Assembly (NCBI GenBank): GCA_023429545.1
Contig: JAEYUU010000730.1
Location: 1 to 6,283 of the forward strand
Origin: Verrucomicrobiota bacterium
GTDB lineage: Bacteria > Verrucomicrobiota > Verrucomicrobiia > Verrucomicrobiales > Verrucomicrobiaceae
DNA: 6,283 bases
Reading direction: 5' to 3'
The number at the start of each line of letters is the position of its first letter. Within the stretch, counting starts at the first letter, position 1. Below the pieces are notes generated by a model, which saw only the letters and a program-made list of their open reading frames with translations, searched no databases and was not told where the DNA came from. A program made the translations under genes and the position numbers. Positions 1 to 6,283 of the stretch are shown one piece after another.

Positions 1-483
1 CGGGTGCTGCCGTTTTGTGCAACCATGAGTACAAAAAGGCTGGATCCGAAGGCCCCGGGAATGTTCAACGAGCTCACCGTAACAAAGAGGGACGGGTTTT
101 CCATTCAGGGCCGAAAGCGCAATGACAGCGGAAGGGTCGACGGCGAGGTGGTCTATCACTTGGGTAAGGTCGCGCTGGTCCCAGCAGGCGATCGGACAGG
201 GAAGATATCCGTCGAAGTTCCATCCAAGACCAATGTCACCAGCTACTATGCCGTCCTGGAGTTGGCGGACAGTCTTGTCTCAGCGCAATTGAAACTGGAC
301 GTTGGCAAAACCTACTCCTGGTCTGTGACCAGTAAAGGAGGTCAAACCATCATGCGGGTCATGGATGGGAATGTGCAGGTGGATGCGGTGCAAGCCGATA
401 CAGATAAACTTGCAGGCTTTGGTTTTGCTGCTTCGGTCCGCTGGGAGAAGAACGAAGCGGACATGCATGTAACGTTTGAATAG
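1..483 (+). CDS. Beta-rich hypothetical protein, 5' end probably outside the window
   Basis: I do not recognise this protein. The frame is open to the left edge (CGG, then GTG at 4), so the true start may lie upstream. Internal candidates are ATG at 25 (beginning MSTKRLDPKAPG) and ATG at 61, neither with a clear Shine-Dalgarno. It ends with TAG at 481-483. The visible 160 or so residues have no membrane segment or signal peptide. They alternate short polar and hydrophobic stretches typical of a beta sandwich, with segments such as YYAVLELADS, TYSWSVTSKGGQ and IMRVMDGNVQVDA. The last of these faintly recalls the strand-plus-DG turn of LamG/concanavalin-like folds, but I cannot assign a family. 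It may be the C-terminal domain of a larger protein or a small complete one. It converges on the photolyase gene with 20 bases between the two stop codons. Confidence 0.6.
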   Translation, partial: RVLPFCATMSTKRLDPKAPGMFNELTVTKRDGFSIQGRKRNDSGRVDGEVVYHLGKVALVPAGDRTGKISVEVPSKTNVTSYYAVLELADSLVSAQLKLDVGKTYSWSVTSKGGQTIMRVMDGNVQVDAVQADTDKLAGFGFAASVRWEKNEADMHVTFE

Positions 484-515
484 GGAAGAAGGGGGAGAGC
501 CTCCTACTTCTCCCT
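482..515. terminator. Hairpin between convergent genes, possible shared terminator
   Basis: An imperfect hairpin spans the junction of the two converging genes. AGGGA (482-486) pairs with TCCCT (511-515), A487 is bulged, GAAG (488-491) pairs with CTTC (507-510), and GGAG (494-497) pairs with CTCC (501-504) around the three-base loop AGC. G493-T505 can wobble and G492-A506 is a mismatch. It overlaps the photolyase stop codon (504-506) and begins within the stop codon of the left gene. There is no T-run on either strand, so it is not a classic intrinsic terminator; a role in bidirectional termination is an inference. Confidence 0.4.
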
Positions 516-1904
516 CGCCAGTTTGAAGCGTTGGAGCGTGCGCTCCCGCTCCTTACCGTGGTCCACGATCGGCAGGGGATATCCCTTCGCCAACGCACGG
601 TCCGGCGGTTGGAAGAACTTCTCGGCGGAGACGTTTTTTAACTCCGGCACCCACTGCTTGATGTATTCCCCGTGAGGATCGAAGCGCTTGGTTTGTGTCC
701 ACGGATTCTGAATGCGGAAGTACGGGGCAGCGTCGGCACCCGTGCCCGCGCTCCACTGCCAGCCGCCGTTGTTGCTGGCGATCTCGCCGTCCACGAGTTG
801 CTGCATGAACCAGCTCTCGCCGAGTCTCCAGTGAACATGCAGATCCTTGGTGAGGAACATGGATACAATCATGCGCACCCGGTTGTGCATCCAGCCTGTT
901 TCGAGAAGCTGCCGCATGCCAGCGTCGACAATAGGAAACCCCGTGCGACCTGCCTTCCAGGCTTCGAAGTGCTCGTTCTGGCCCTCCCACGGCACGTTGC
1001 GGAATTCCGGGTTGAATTCCATTTCCAGCACTTCCGGCCATTGATGCAGCACCGCCATGTAGAACTCGCGCCACGCGAGTTCTTTCACGTACGTCCCAAT
1101 GCTCGCCTTCGCATCGGCATGGGCGTCTTCCGCCGCCTTCTGGCAGCGCTGATAAAGCTCCCGAATCCCGATGAGCCCGAAGCGCAGATCAGGGCTCAGG
1201 CATGATGAGTGCCTGCCCGAGGGTGTGTTGCGCATTTCACCATAGGCCGCCAGTCTGCCGGAAGAGATGAATTCCTTCATCCGCTCTCGCGCCGCACGTT
1301 CTCCGGGTGGGGGAGTAGCCGCGGTACACTTGGGCAGGGCCCAATGCCGAAGGGTTGGCAGTACCTCGCTTTTCACCATGGGCGCTGCCCCGAGCGACTT
1401 CACCGCGGGGAGGGGAGTGGACTTCGGGAGAGAGAGCCAGTTCTTCGAGTAGGGCGTGTATACCCGGTATGGTTTGCCCTCGCCGTTCATCACTTCTTCC
1501 GGTTCATGCAGAGTCACATCCTTGAAGGAGTGAAACTCCGCACCCTGCACCCGGCACCTGGCGGCGACCTTCTTCTCCATCTCCTTGCCGTAGGGGTCTG
1601 GATCCCGGTTCGTGTAGACCGCTGTGGCGCCGGTAGCCACCAACAATCTCTCCAGTTCCGTGTCGGCGTCCCCTGAGCATACGATCAACCGGGAGCCAAT
1701 GGCCTCCAGATTCTTCGCCAATGACTCCAGATTCCCGCAGAGGAAGTGCTGCCGGTTGGGTCCGGTCCAGTCGTGCTGGTGTTTCCAGGTGCTGAGGACG
1801 TACACCGGCACCACTTGGGCAGACGACTTCGCCGCATGATGCAGAGCTGTGTTGTCCGTGAGACGCAGGTCACGACGGAACCAGTGGATGCTGACTCGGG
1901 ACAT
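504..1904 (-). CDS. phrB: Deoxyribodipyrimidine photo-lyase, class I CPD type
   Basis: This cytoplasmic flavoprotein uses blue/near-UV light to split cyclobutane pyrimidine dimers in DNA. The product is 466 residues, close to the 472 of E. coli PhrB. The N-terminal alpha/beta antenna domain (about 3-165) opens with HWFRRDLRLTDN. The C-terminal FAD domain (about 205-463) carries WREFY (278-282), TGWMHNRVRM (336-345) and NNGGWQWSAGTG (378-389). Trp306, Trp359 and Trp382 match the E. coli electron-transfer triad at the same residue numbers. Asn341, Arg342, Met345 and Trp384 match lesion-contact positions; Met345 favours a CPD enzyme over a (6-4) photolyase, and Asn378 is the usual photolyase residue near flavin N5. 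The FAD-phosphate loop, TSRLS in E. coli, reads SSCLS (233-237). The antenna cofactor cannot be decided. The ATG at 1904-1902 fits the family N-terminus but lacks a clear Shine-Dalgarno. The gene is divergent from the gene at 2002. Confidence 0.97.
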   Translation of the reverse strand: MSRVSIHWFRRDLRLTDNTALHHAAKSSAQVVPVYVLSTWKHQHDWTGPNRQHFLCGNLESLAKNLEAIGSRLIVCSGDADTELERLLVATGATAVYTNRDPDPYGKEMEKKVAARCRVQGAEFHSFKDVTLHEPEEVMNGEGKPYRVYTPYSKNWLSLPKSTPLPAVKSLGAAPMVKSEVLPTLRHWALPKCTAATPPPGERAARERMKEFISSGRLAAYGEMRNTPSGRHSSCLSPDLRFGLIGIRELYQRCQKAAEDAHADAKASIGTYVKELAWREFYMAVLHQWPEVLEMEFNPEFRNVPWEGQNEHFEAWKAGRTGFPIVDAGMRQLLETGWMHNRVRMIVSMFLTKDLHVHWRLGESWFMQQLVDGEIASNNGGWQWSAGTGADAAPYFRIQNPWTQTKRFDPHGEYIKQWVPELKNVSAEKFFQPPDRALAKGYPLPIVDHGKERERTLQRFKLAREK

Positions 1905-2001
1905 CGCGCATCACTACGACTGCCAACCCGGGCGAGGCTCAAAAAATGGAAATGTTTCTCCGTTGCCCAAGTGCCCGTTGCCGGGGATACTCGCGCCCCT
2001 C
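1905..2001. promoter_or_regulatory. Divergent intergenic region, presumed back-to-back promoters
   Basis: These 97 bases separate the divergent start codons of the photolyase and the large exported protein, so they should contain the promoters of both unless transcription starts inside the genes. An A-tract and AT-rich stretch (1941-1959) stands out from the GC-rich surroundings. I see no convincing -35/-10 pair on either strand and no strong Shine-Dalgarno next to either start. An 8-base direct repeat lies on the side of the large gene and is listed separately. The regulatory role is inferred from gene layout only. Confidence 0.45.
1960..1982. repeat. Short direct repeat CCGTTGCC x2 upstream of the large gene
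   Basis: CCGTTGCC occurs at 1960-1967 and again at 1975-1982, a 15-base start-to-start spacing. Both copies lie 20-42 bases upstream of the ATG at 2002. Such a pair could be a regulator half-site repeat, but eight bases of this composition can recur by chance in GC-rich DNA. The sequence shows the repeat; any function is speculation. Confidence 0.3.
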
Positions 2002-4608
2002 ATGTCACGTCCCTGGAAGTTCTCTCTCCTGGCCCTGCTTGCCGTCGCCGCTGGCTTGCTGGTGCTGGATGCTTGCAAGGACCGGGACAAGAGGAAGGCA
2101 AGCGCTGATGATGACGAGGCGGTGGAGGTGCCCCTCGATCTGGACGAGGCTCTCATCAAGAGGACCATTGCCCGGCTCGGTACGGGTTTCATGGTCTGGG
2201 AGCGCCAGCGCAAAGATCGATGGGAAATCTGGGTGAAGAACCTCAGTGGAGGCAAGGAGAGGCGTATCATTCCTGCCGAGGAAGGCCGCGATCATGCCTG
2301 CCCCAAGATTTCGCCGGATGGCCGTATGCTCGCTTACATGAGCTACCCCAAGGGGAAGACCGGATATCCCGGTCACGCTGGAAAACCAGGCACGCTCTGG
2401 CTCATGAACCTCGTCAGCCGGAAACGCCGTGTGATTTCCCAGGAGGCACGCAGCTACGCGGAACATCGCGCCGTCACCTGGCTGGATGCGAACCGCCTGT
2501 GCTACATCGATGGTGGGGGATTCACCATGGAATATCATGTGAAGACGGGCAAGACACGCCGGCTCATCAAGCAGGCTCATGAGTCCTTCGGTTACCTCGT
2601 GAGCCCGGACATGAAGCACGCCACGACTGGAACACCGGAATTTGCCCTTTTTGACGAGCAGCAGCAGTTGGTGCGCAATCAGCAGCGCATGGGTGGCTGC
2701 CAGCCCTATTTCACCCAGGACGGCCAGTGGGGCTACTGGATGGGCGGCGCGGGCGGACCCATCAACAAGATGCGCCTCGCCACGCGCGAAATCGGCCAGG
2801 TCCTGCAACGCGATGACACCCGTCTCCATGGCAAGCGCAACTACGTCTACTTCCCCATGGTCTCCCCATGCCAGCGGCTCTTGGCTTTCGCCGCTTCTCC
2901 GGACAAGCACGATCACTTTACCGCTGACTACGATATCTATGTCGCCCACGTCCACCCCCAGCATTTCGATATCATCGGAGTGCCGGTTCGTTATACCAAG
3001 TTCAGGGGGGTCGATCGTTATCCAGATATCTTTCGTCGGGAGCTTCCCCTGGGTTCGCACTACGTTGAAGGAAAGACGGAGATGAAATTCAGCATTCCCG
3101 CCGAGTATGCATCAGGGGAGTGGCAGTGGCACATCACTGGCAGGTTCACTGCCACCGGCACCACCGTCACGCGAACCTTTGAGCATCCGGGTGAATACTG
3201 GGTAGAGGCCAAGCAGGGCAATCAGAAGCTCCGTGGCTATGTGAATGTACGCGCGGCGGCCGCCCCCCACATTGAGGGTGCGCGCCGCGAAGGGAAGGAT
3301 GGAGTCATCATCGATTTCGATGAACCGGTGCAGGCCGATGGCGCCACGGTCACCCTGGCAGGTGGGCCGGCGGTCCCCGGGTGGCAGGTGGTCAACGACG
3401 GCTATGCCATTTCGCTCAAGCTGTCCGCAGGCATTCCGGAGACTGCCACGTTCGAGCTCGACGGGTTCCACGACACGGCGCAGCAGCCCAATCGAATGGA
3501 CAAGGCAAAGGTGAGCGTCCCGTCGGTGGCCTGGCCGGCGTCAGATGAAGGCATGGTCTTTGTCTGGGAGAATGCAAAGGGCCGGACCAGCCTGCCCAAT
3601 GGCATGCCCTGTGAGGTCATCCCACATGGTCTTTCGTTCTGGTCGGACCACGGCGCGATTAAACTTCGCGGCGGTTGGTTCGATGCGCCCAAAGCTGGAG
3701 AACTCGTCTCCGCTTCCTGCATGAAGAGCAATGAGGTCACAGTGGAGATGATCATCACCCCGCAGCCCGCTCCCTTTGACAAGGAACTGCATCCCATTCT
3801 TACGCTCGCCAATAGCGAACAGCAGCGCAATCTCACCATCGGCCAGCGTGGCACCCGCCTTTATCTTCTCCTCCGCACCCCTGAGCAGGAGCCCGGCTCG
3901 CCCATGGAGGAGACCCAGCTCGGCGGCGTGGATAACAACCAGCCCCACCATCTGGTCATCGCCTATCGAAAGGACAAGCTCAGCGTGTGGATCGATGGCT
4001 CCGTGATATGGCATCGTAGCCGCATTCGCGGTGACCTAAGCAATTGGGAGGATATGAAGCTGCGCTTTGGTGCATCCTCAGAAGGTCAGCACCCCTGGCG
4101 AGGTCTGATCGATCGTGTGGTGATCTATGACCGTTGCCTTTCAGATGAGGAGATTACCCAGCATTCGAACTCCTCCATCGTCGCCGAGTCGAAGCGAGAC
4201 CCCCTGCAGGAATGGAAAGTCGTGGCAAAGCTCATCGAGGCGTCGCCTGTTCCGCCACTCCAGGAGTTCCAGCCCTACACCGAGGCTCTCGTGCGCCACC
4301 TCTATGAAGTGCAGAAGGTCACCGAGGGGCCGCCCCTTCCTTCAAAGCAAATCGCCGTGAGCCATTGGATCTGGCTCGACGCCCAGGCCCTGTCCGCACA
4401 GCAACTCAAGGTGGGGGATGTGGTGCATCTCACCATTCATCGAGAGGATGAGCACACCGAGTTGAAGAGTCTTTTCATAAAGGACGAGCTTGTTGAAGGA
4501 CTCGCCGCCGACCGCTTCCATGACGCCACCGACTGGGATGTGGAGATCATGAAAGCAGATCCCATCCAGGGTGCTGCCGCGGAGAAGGCGGAATCGCCGG
4601 CTCGCTGA
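2002..4608 (+). CDS. Exported/anchored TolB-like propeller protein with Ig/PKD-like and LamG-like domains
   Basis: The product has 868 residues. Residues 7-24 are hydrophobic and followed by Cys25 (VLDAC), giving a signal peptide with a possible lipobox; Asp at -2 is atypical, so a membrane anchor is the alternative. A charged linker (26-50) precedes a beta-propeller (about 60-350) with TolB/PD40-type turns: SPDG at 104-107, SPDM at 201-204, TQDG at 238-241 and SPCQ at 288-291. Next come a PKD/Ig-like module (about 358-416, containing HPGEYWVEAKQGN), a second Ig-like module (about 420-507), and a LamG/concanavalin-like domain (about 508-725, with LSVWIDG and LIDRVVIYDRCLSDEEI). An unassigned beta-rich C-terminal module follows (about 735-850). 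These domains usually bind protein or glycan outside the membrane; no catalytic residues are evident. The frame is open upstream to ATG 1849, but that extension overlaps the photolyase gene and lacks a signal peptide, so ATG 2002 is chosen. It ends at TGA 4606-4608. The ligand is unknown. Confidence 0.9.
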   Translation: MSRPWKFSLLALLAVAAGLLVLDACKDRDKRKASADDDEAVEVPLDLDEALIKRTIARLGTGFMVWERQRKDRWEIWVKNLSGGKERRIIPAEEGRDHACPKISPDGRMLAYMSYPKGKTGYPGHAGKPGTLWLMNLVSRKRRVISQEARSYAEHRAVTWLDANRLCYIDGGGFTMEYHVKTGKTRRLIKQAHESFGYLVSPDMKHATTGTPEFALFDEQQQLVRNQQRMGGCQPYFTQDGQWGYWMGGAGGPINKMRLATREIGQVLQRDDTRLHGKRNYVYFPMVSPCQRLLAFAASPDKHDHFTADYDIYVAHVHPQHFDIIGVPVRYTKFRGVDRYPDIFRRELPLGSHYVEGKTEMKFSIPAEYASGEWQWHITGRFTATGTTVTRTFEHPGEYWVEAKQGNQKLRGYVNVRAAAAPHIEGARREGKDGVIIDFDEPVQADGATVTLAGGPAVPGWQVVNDGYAISLKLSAGIPETATFELDGFHDTAQQPNRMDKAKVSVPSVAWPASDEGMVFVWENAKGRTSLPNGMPCEVIPHGLSFWSDHGAIKLRGGWFDAPKAGELVSASCMKSNEVTVEMIITPQPAPFDKELHPILTLANSEQQRNLTIGQRGTRLYLLLRTPEQEPGSPMEETQLGGVDNNQPHHLVIAYRKDKLSVWIDGSVIWHRSRIRGDLSNWEDMKLRFGASSEGQHPWRGLIDRVVIYDRCLSDEEITQHSNSSIVAESKRDPLQEWKVVAKLIEASPVPPLQEFQPYTEALVRHLYEVQKVTEGPPLPSKQIAVSHWIWLDAQALSAQQLKVGDVVHLTIHREDEHTELKSLFIKDELVEGLAADRFHDATDWDVEIMKADPIQGAAAEKAESPAR

Positions 4609-4615
4609 GAGGGCT

Positions 4616-4639
4616 GTCCCTCGACAAGGTACGAGGGAC
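4616..4639. terminator. Perfect 8-bp-stem hairpin between convergent genes
   Basis: GTCCCTCG (4616-4623) is exactly complementary in reverse to CGAGGGAC (4632-4639), with an 8-base loop. A T4615-G4640 wobble could extend the stem in the top-strand RNA. It starts 8 bases after the stop of the large protein gene and lies 29 bases beyond the stop of the minus-strand deacetylase gene, so it is well placed to end both transcripts. No T-run follows on either side, so efficiency as an intrinsic terminator is uncertain; it may instead stabilise the 3' ends. Confidence 0.55.
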
Positions 4640-4667
4640 GCTGGGACCGGTAGGTACTCCTCCGTGG

Positions 4668-5879
4668 TTATGGAATGGCGACGGCACTCCATGCATCGCT
4701 CGCTGTGGCAAACACCAGGCGACCTTCGCGAACCCGCCGTGCAAGCGACAACGCATTTTCGACAAAGTCCATCCACTGGGGAGTCTCTGCGATGTTCGAG
4801 CGCACTGCGAACGCGAGGTGGGTAAGTTCATCAAACTCACGGTTCTTGGCGCTGGTGTCCAATAACTGATCCAGCGCCTCTTCAAAAAGAGTGTTTGGCA
4901 GCCACGGGCTGAGCGAGCCGTGCTGATATGAGGTCAGAGGCAGAATGCCCAGACCTGCCGTTTTTTCCGGATCAGGAATGCGAAAGTCCCTTGCTGAAGG
5001 TCGGTAGCCGTACCGTGGCACACACGTTCCATCAGGAATGATGCCGGTACCGTGCTCTGCTTCCACGAGCCGCTCGACCTCCGGCATTCTCTCCAAAGTC
5101 ATATCCAGCCGCACCCCTTCGGCTTCGAGTGCGCGCACCACCGCATTGCTCAGATAGCGATCACCCCCGCGATAGCACGGGGGTGCGGCGCCGAAGGTCC
5201 TCCGGAATGCCGCGATTGAAGAATGAACGCATGCGACCACCCAGGCCTCATCGGCATGGTCCTGACACCATCTGGCCGCCTCGGCATCCCACTTCCACGG
5301 ATGCATGTGCAGCGCGATTTCATCTCCTGCGGCCTTTGCTGCCTCCCAGTCCTTCTTAAAATGCTCGAGCGCCCATGATGCGCTGCCGTTGGCCTTCTCA
5401 ACCTGAGGATCCGCCCTGGGGAACCACGTGAATGGTATAGGTGCGCCTCCCGCCGTGTTCTTCAGAAGATCCCGCAGTTCGGTTGCCTTGGTAAAAAATG
5501 ATCTGGATGCCCTCCATGAAGGATCGCCAAAATCCACCACACGAGCGTCTGGTTCCACGTCCACGCCCAGAATGGTCGGGATGGCACGTCCCTTGTAGGG
5601 TGCAGTTGCAGCTCGCGCCTTGCTTGCCTCATCCAGCAATTTCATCCGCGACCTTCGGAGTTCATTGATCTCCGCGTGCTGGTTTTCGATGGCGCGAAGC
5701 CGTGCCTCGCACAATTGCTCAAGCTCCTCCGCGCGCTCCCGTTCTTGGTCGCGCTTTGCGGTCATCCGGGAGAGTTTCTCGATTGCACTTGCTGTCTTTG
5801 CCTCCGCATGTTCGATTTTGCCCTTCAGCCGCGATGACTCGGCCTCGTGTCGGGATCTTTTGACGAAGGGGAGTTTCAT
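4668..5879 (-). CDS. NodB-like polysaccharide deacetylase family protein with N-terminal coiled coil
   Basis: From the ATG at 5879-5877 the product has 403 residues. A GTG at 5900 would add seven; neither start has a clear Shine-Dalgarno. No signal peptide is visible, so it is probably cytoplasmic. Residues about 10-90 are rich in Glu, Arg, Lys and Ala, forming a likely coiled coil. The rest resembles the NodB/polysaccharide deacetylase fold. Motif 1 is VDVEPD (106-111), with a candidate catalytic Asp and metal Asp. Motif 2 is the variant HMHPW (191-195) after GDEIAL, instead of the usual HxxxH spacing. Motif 3 is CYRGGDRYLSN (235-245), matching the R-x-G element, followed by the ALEAEGVRLD segment. 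THLAFAVR (352-359) may supply the late histidine. Such enzymes remove N- or O-acetyl groups from sugars using a divalent metal; substrate and activity here are inferred. It converges on the large exported protein gene, with the hairpin at 4616-4639 between them. Confidence 0.85.
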   Translation of the reverse strand: MKLPFVKRSRHEAESSRLKGKIEHAEAKTASAIEKLSRMTAKRDQERERAEELEQLCEARLRAIENQHAEINELRRSRMKLLDEASKARAATAPYKGRAIPTILGVDVEPDARVVDFGDPSWRASRSFFTKATELRDLLKNTAGGAPIPFTWFPRADPQVEKANGSASWALEHFKKDWEAAKAAGDEIALHMHPWKWDAEAARWCQDHADEAWVVACVHSSIAAFRRTFGAAPPCYRGGDRYLSNAVVRALEAEGVRLDMTLERMPEVERLVEAEHGTGIIPDGTCVPRYGYRPSARDFRIPDPEKTAGLGILPLTSYQHGSLSPWLPNTLFEEALDQLLDTSAKNREFDELTHLAFAVRSNIAETPQWMDFVENALSLARRVREGRLVFATASDAWSAVAIP

Positions 5880-6071
5880 TGTCGGGCGATGAGACGGCAC
5901 ACCATTCGCAGTGCGATGAGCGACCTCAAGTGCGAAGTGGCTGTCACGATGCGGAGAGTATCAACCAAAACTGCGCAATAAGAATTAGGGCGAGTCTGGC
6001 GTCTCGCGGTGCTGGCCTGCAATGCTGCTACTTCCTGCAACTTCTGTCTCGGGCTGGTGTTCCTTCACCGC
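5880..6071. promoter_or_regulatory. Divergent intergenic region upstream of the deacetylase and the right-edge gene
   Basis: This 192-base stretch lies between two divergent starts and presumably carries promoters for both. It includes a short palindrome, TCGCA-G-TGCGA (5906-5916), and a further inverted copy, TGCGAA (5931-5936), that pairs with TTCGCA at 5905-5910. GCGATGAG occurs twice, at 5886-5893 and 5913-5920. An AT-richer patch lies around 5960-5988. I could not find a convincing sigma-70 -35/-10 pair on either strand. If the GTG start of the deacetylase were used, the region would shrink by 21 bases. Confidence 0.4.
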
Positions 6072-6283
6072 ATGGCCAAGTCTATGCCCACACTCGCTTC
6101 TCGCTTTGTTGACCTGGGATTGTTCTCCCATGCCGTCAGTCTCTCGCACGCTTATGGGGTCGGAATCGTCTGCGCGATTTTCCTCTGTAGTTTGGTTTCC
6201 TTTGCCCCCGCCCAGGACAAACCCGATCCCGGTGCGGTGGAGTTGAAGAAGTCGATGACGGAACTGCGTGAGGCCATCAAGGA
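6072..6283 (+). CDS. N-terminus of an exported protein, truncated by the window end
   Basis: The frame is open from after a TAA at 5979-5981 to the window edge. Candidate starts are ATG 6072 (MAKSMP), ATG 6084, and GTG codons at 6009 and 6057; none has a clear Shine-Dalgarno. From ATG 6072 about 70 residues are visible. Residues 29-44 (GVGIVCAIFLCSLVSF) form a hydrophobic core followed by APAQD, a plausible signal peptidase I site. The mature part begins DKPDPGAVELKKSMTELR, charged and probably helical. This pattern indicates an exported or membrane protein. The N-region is unusually long (about 28 residues), so the true start may be further downstream or the signal may be uncleaved. Too little is visible to name a family. 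Confidence 0.65.
   Translation, partial: MAKSMPTLASRFVDLGLFSHAVSLSHAYGVGIVCAIFLCSLVSFAPAQDKPDPGAVELKKSMTELREAIK

Noticed and set aside
672..1205. 177-codon plus-strand open frame inside the photolyase gene
   Set aside because: It is antisense to a highly conserved photolyase region and has a Pro/Arg/His-rich shadow composition with no family pattern.
1849..2001. 51-codon N-terminal extension of the large plus-strand gene from ATG 1849
   Set aside because: It overlaps the photolyase start antisense, is Arg-rich and low in hydrophobicity, and would bury the signal peptide that begins at ATG 2002.
2005..3060. 351-codon minus-strand open frame inside the large gene
   Set aside because: It lies wholly antisense to a frame with clear domain motifs. 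Its translation shows no recognisable family pattern, and long antisense frames are common in GC-rich genes.
3541..4014. 157-codon minus-strand frame inside the LamG-like region
   Set aside because: It is antisense to the LamG-like coding sequence and has no ribosome site or recognisable motif; it looks like a shadow frame.
4967..5040. Two copies of ATCAGGAATG within the deacetylase gene
   Set aside because: This is a ten-base repeat inside coding sequence, with no similarity in the flanks; it is best explained by chance.
6022..6246. 74-codon plus-strand open frame overlapping the right-edge gene
   Set aside because: It is Pro/Ser/Trp-rich without a sensible signal or domain. The frame from ATG 6072 gives a signal peptide plus a charged mature start and stays open to the edge.
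1..6283. A multi-gene novel system such as defence, biosynthesis or mobile element
   Set aside because: The genes strictly alternate in strand, lack operon structure, and include no nuclease, transposase, integrase, toxin or biosynthetic core enzyme; nothing ties them to one system.

Overview
The window is moderately GC-rich bacterial chromosome. It holds one complete gene for a DNA repair photolyase, one complete large exported multidomain protein, one complete NodB-like polysaccharide deacetylase, and two genes cut by the window edges. The large protein joins a TolB-like propeller, Ig/PKD-like and LamG-like modules behind a secretion or lipoprotein signal. That architecture, with weak or absent Shine-Dalgarno sequences, suggests the Planctomycetes-Verrucomicrobia-Chlamydiae group, most likely Verrucomicrobia. 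This placement is an inference from protein style; there is no rRNA or marker gene in the window.

Layout, left to right. 1-483 (+) is a beta-rich protein of unknown function whose frame is open to the left edge. 504-1904 (-) is a class I CPD photolyase, convergent with the first gene; a hairpin at 482-515 lies across the junction. A 97-base divergent intergenic region (1905-2001) separates it from 2002-4608 (+), the 868-residue anchored propeller/Ig/LamG protein. A hairpin with a perfect 8-bp stem at 4616-4639 separates that gene from 4668-5879 (-), the deacetylase-like protein with an N-terminal coiled coil. A second divergent region (5880-6071) leads to 6072-6283 (+), the start of an exported protein cut by the right edge.

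The five genes strictly alternate in strand, so each is probably its own transcription unit here and no operon links them. Photolyase repairs UV-damaged DNA in the cytoplasm. The large protein and the rightmost gene act outside the cytoplasmic membrane. The deacetylase-like protein probably acts on a sugar or envelope glycan from the cytoplasmic side, since it has no export signal. I see no evidence that they form one pathway.

I found no tRNA, rRNA, CRISPR array, insertion sequence, integrase, toxin-antitoxin pair or recognisable defence system. The most unusual items are the architecture of the 868-residue protein with its unassigned C-terminal module, and the coiled-coil/deacetylase combination. 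The rest looks like ordinary chromosome.
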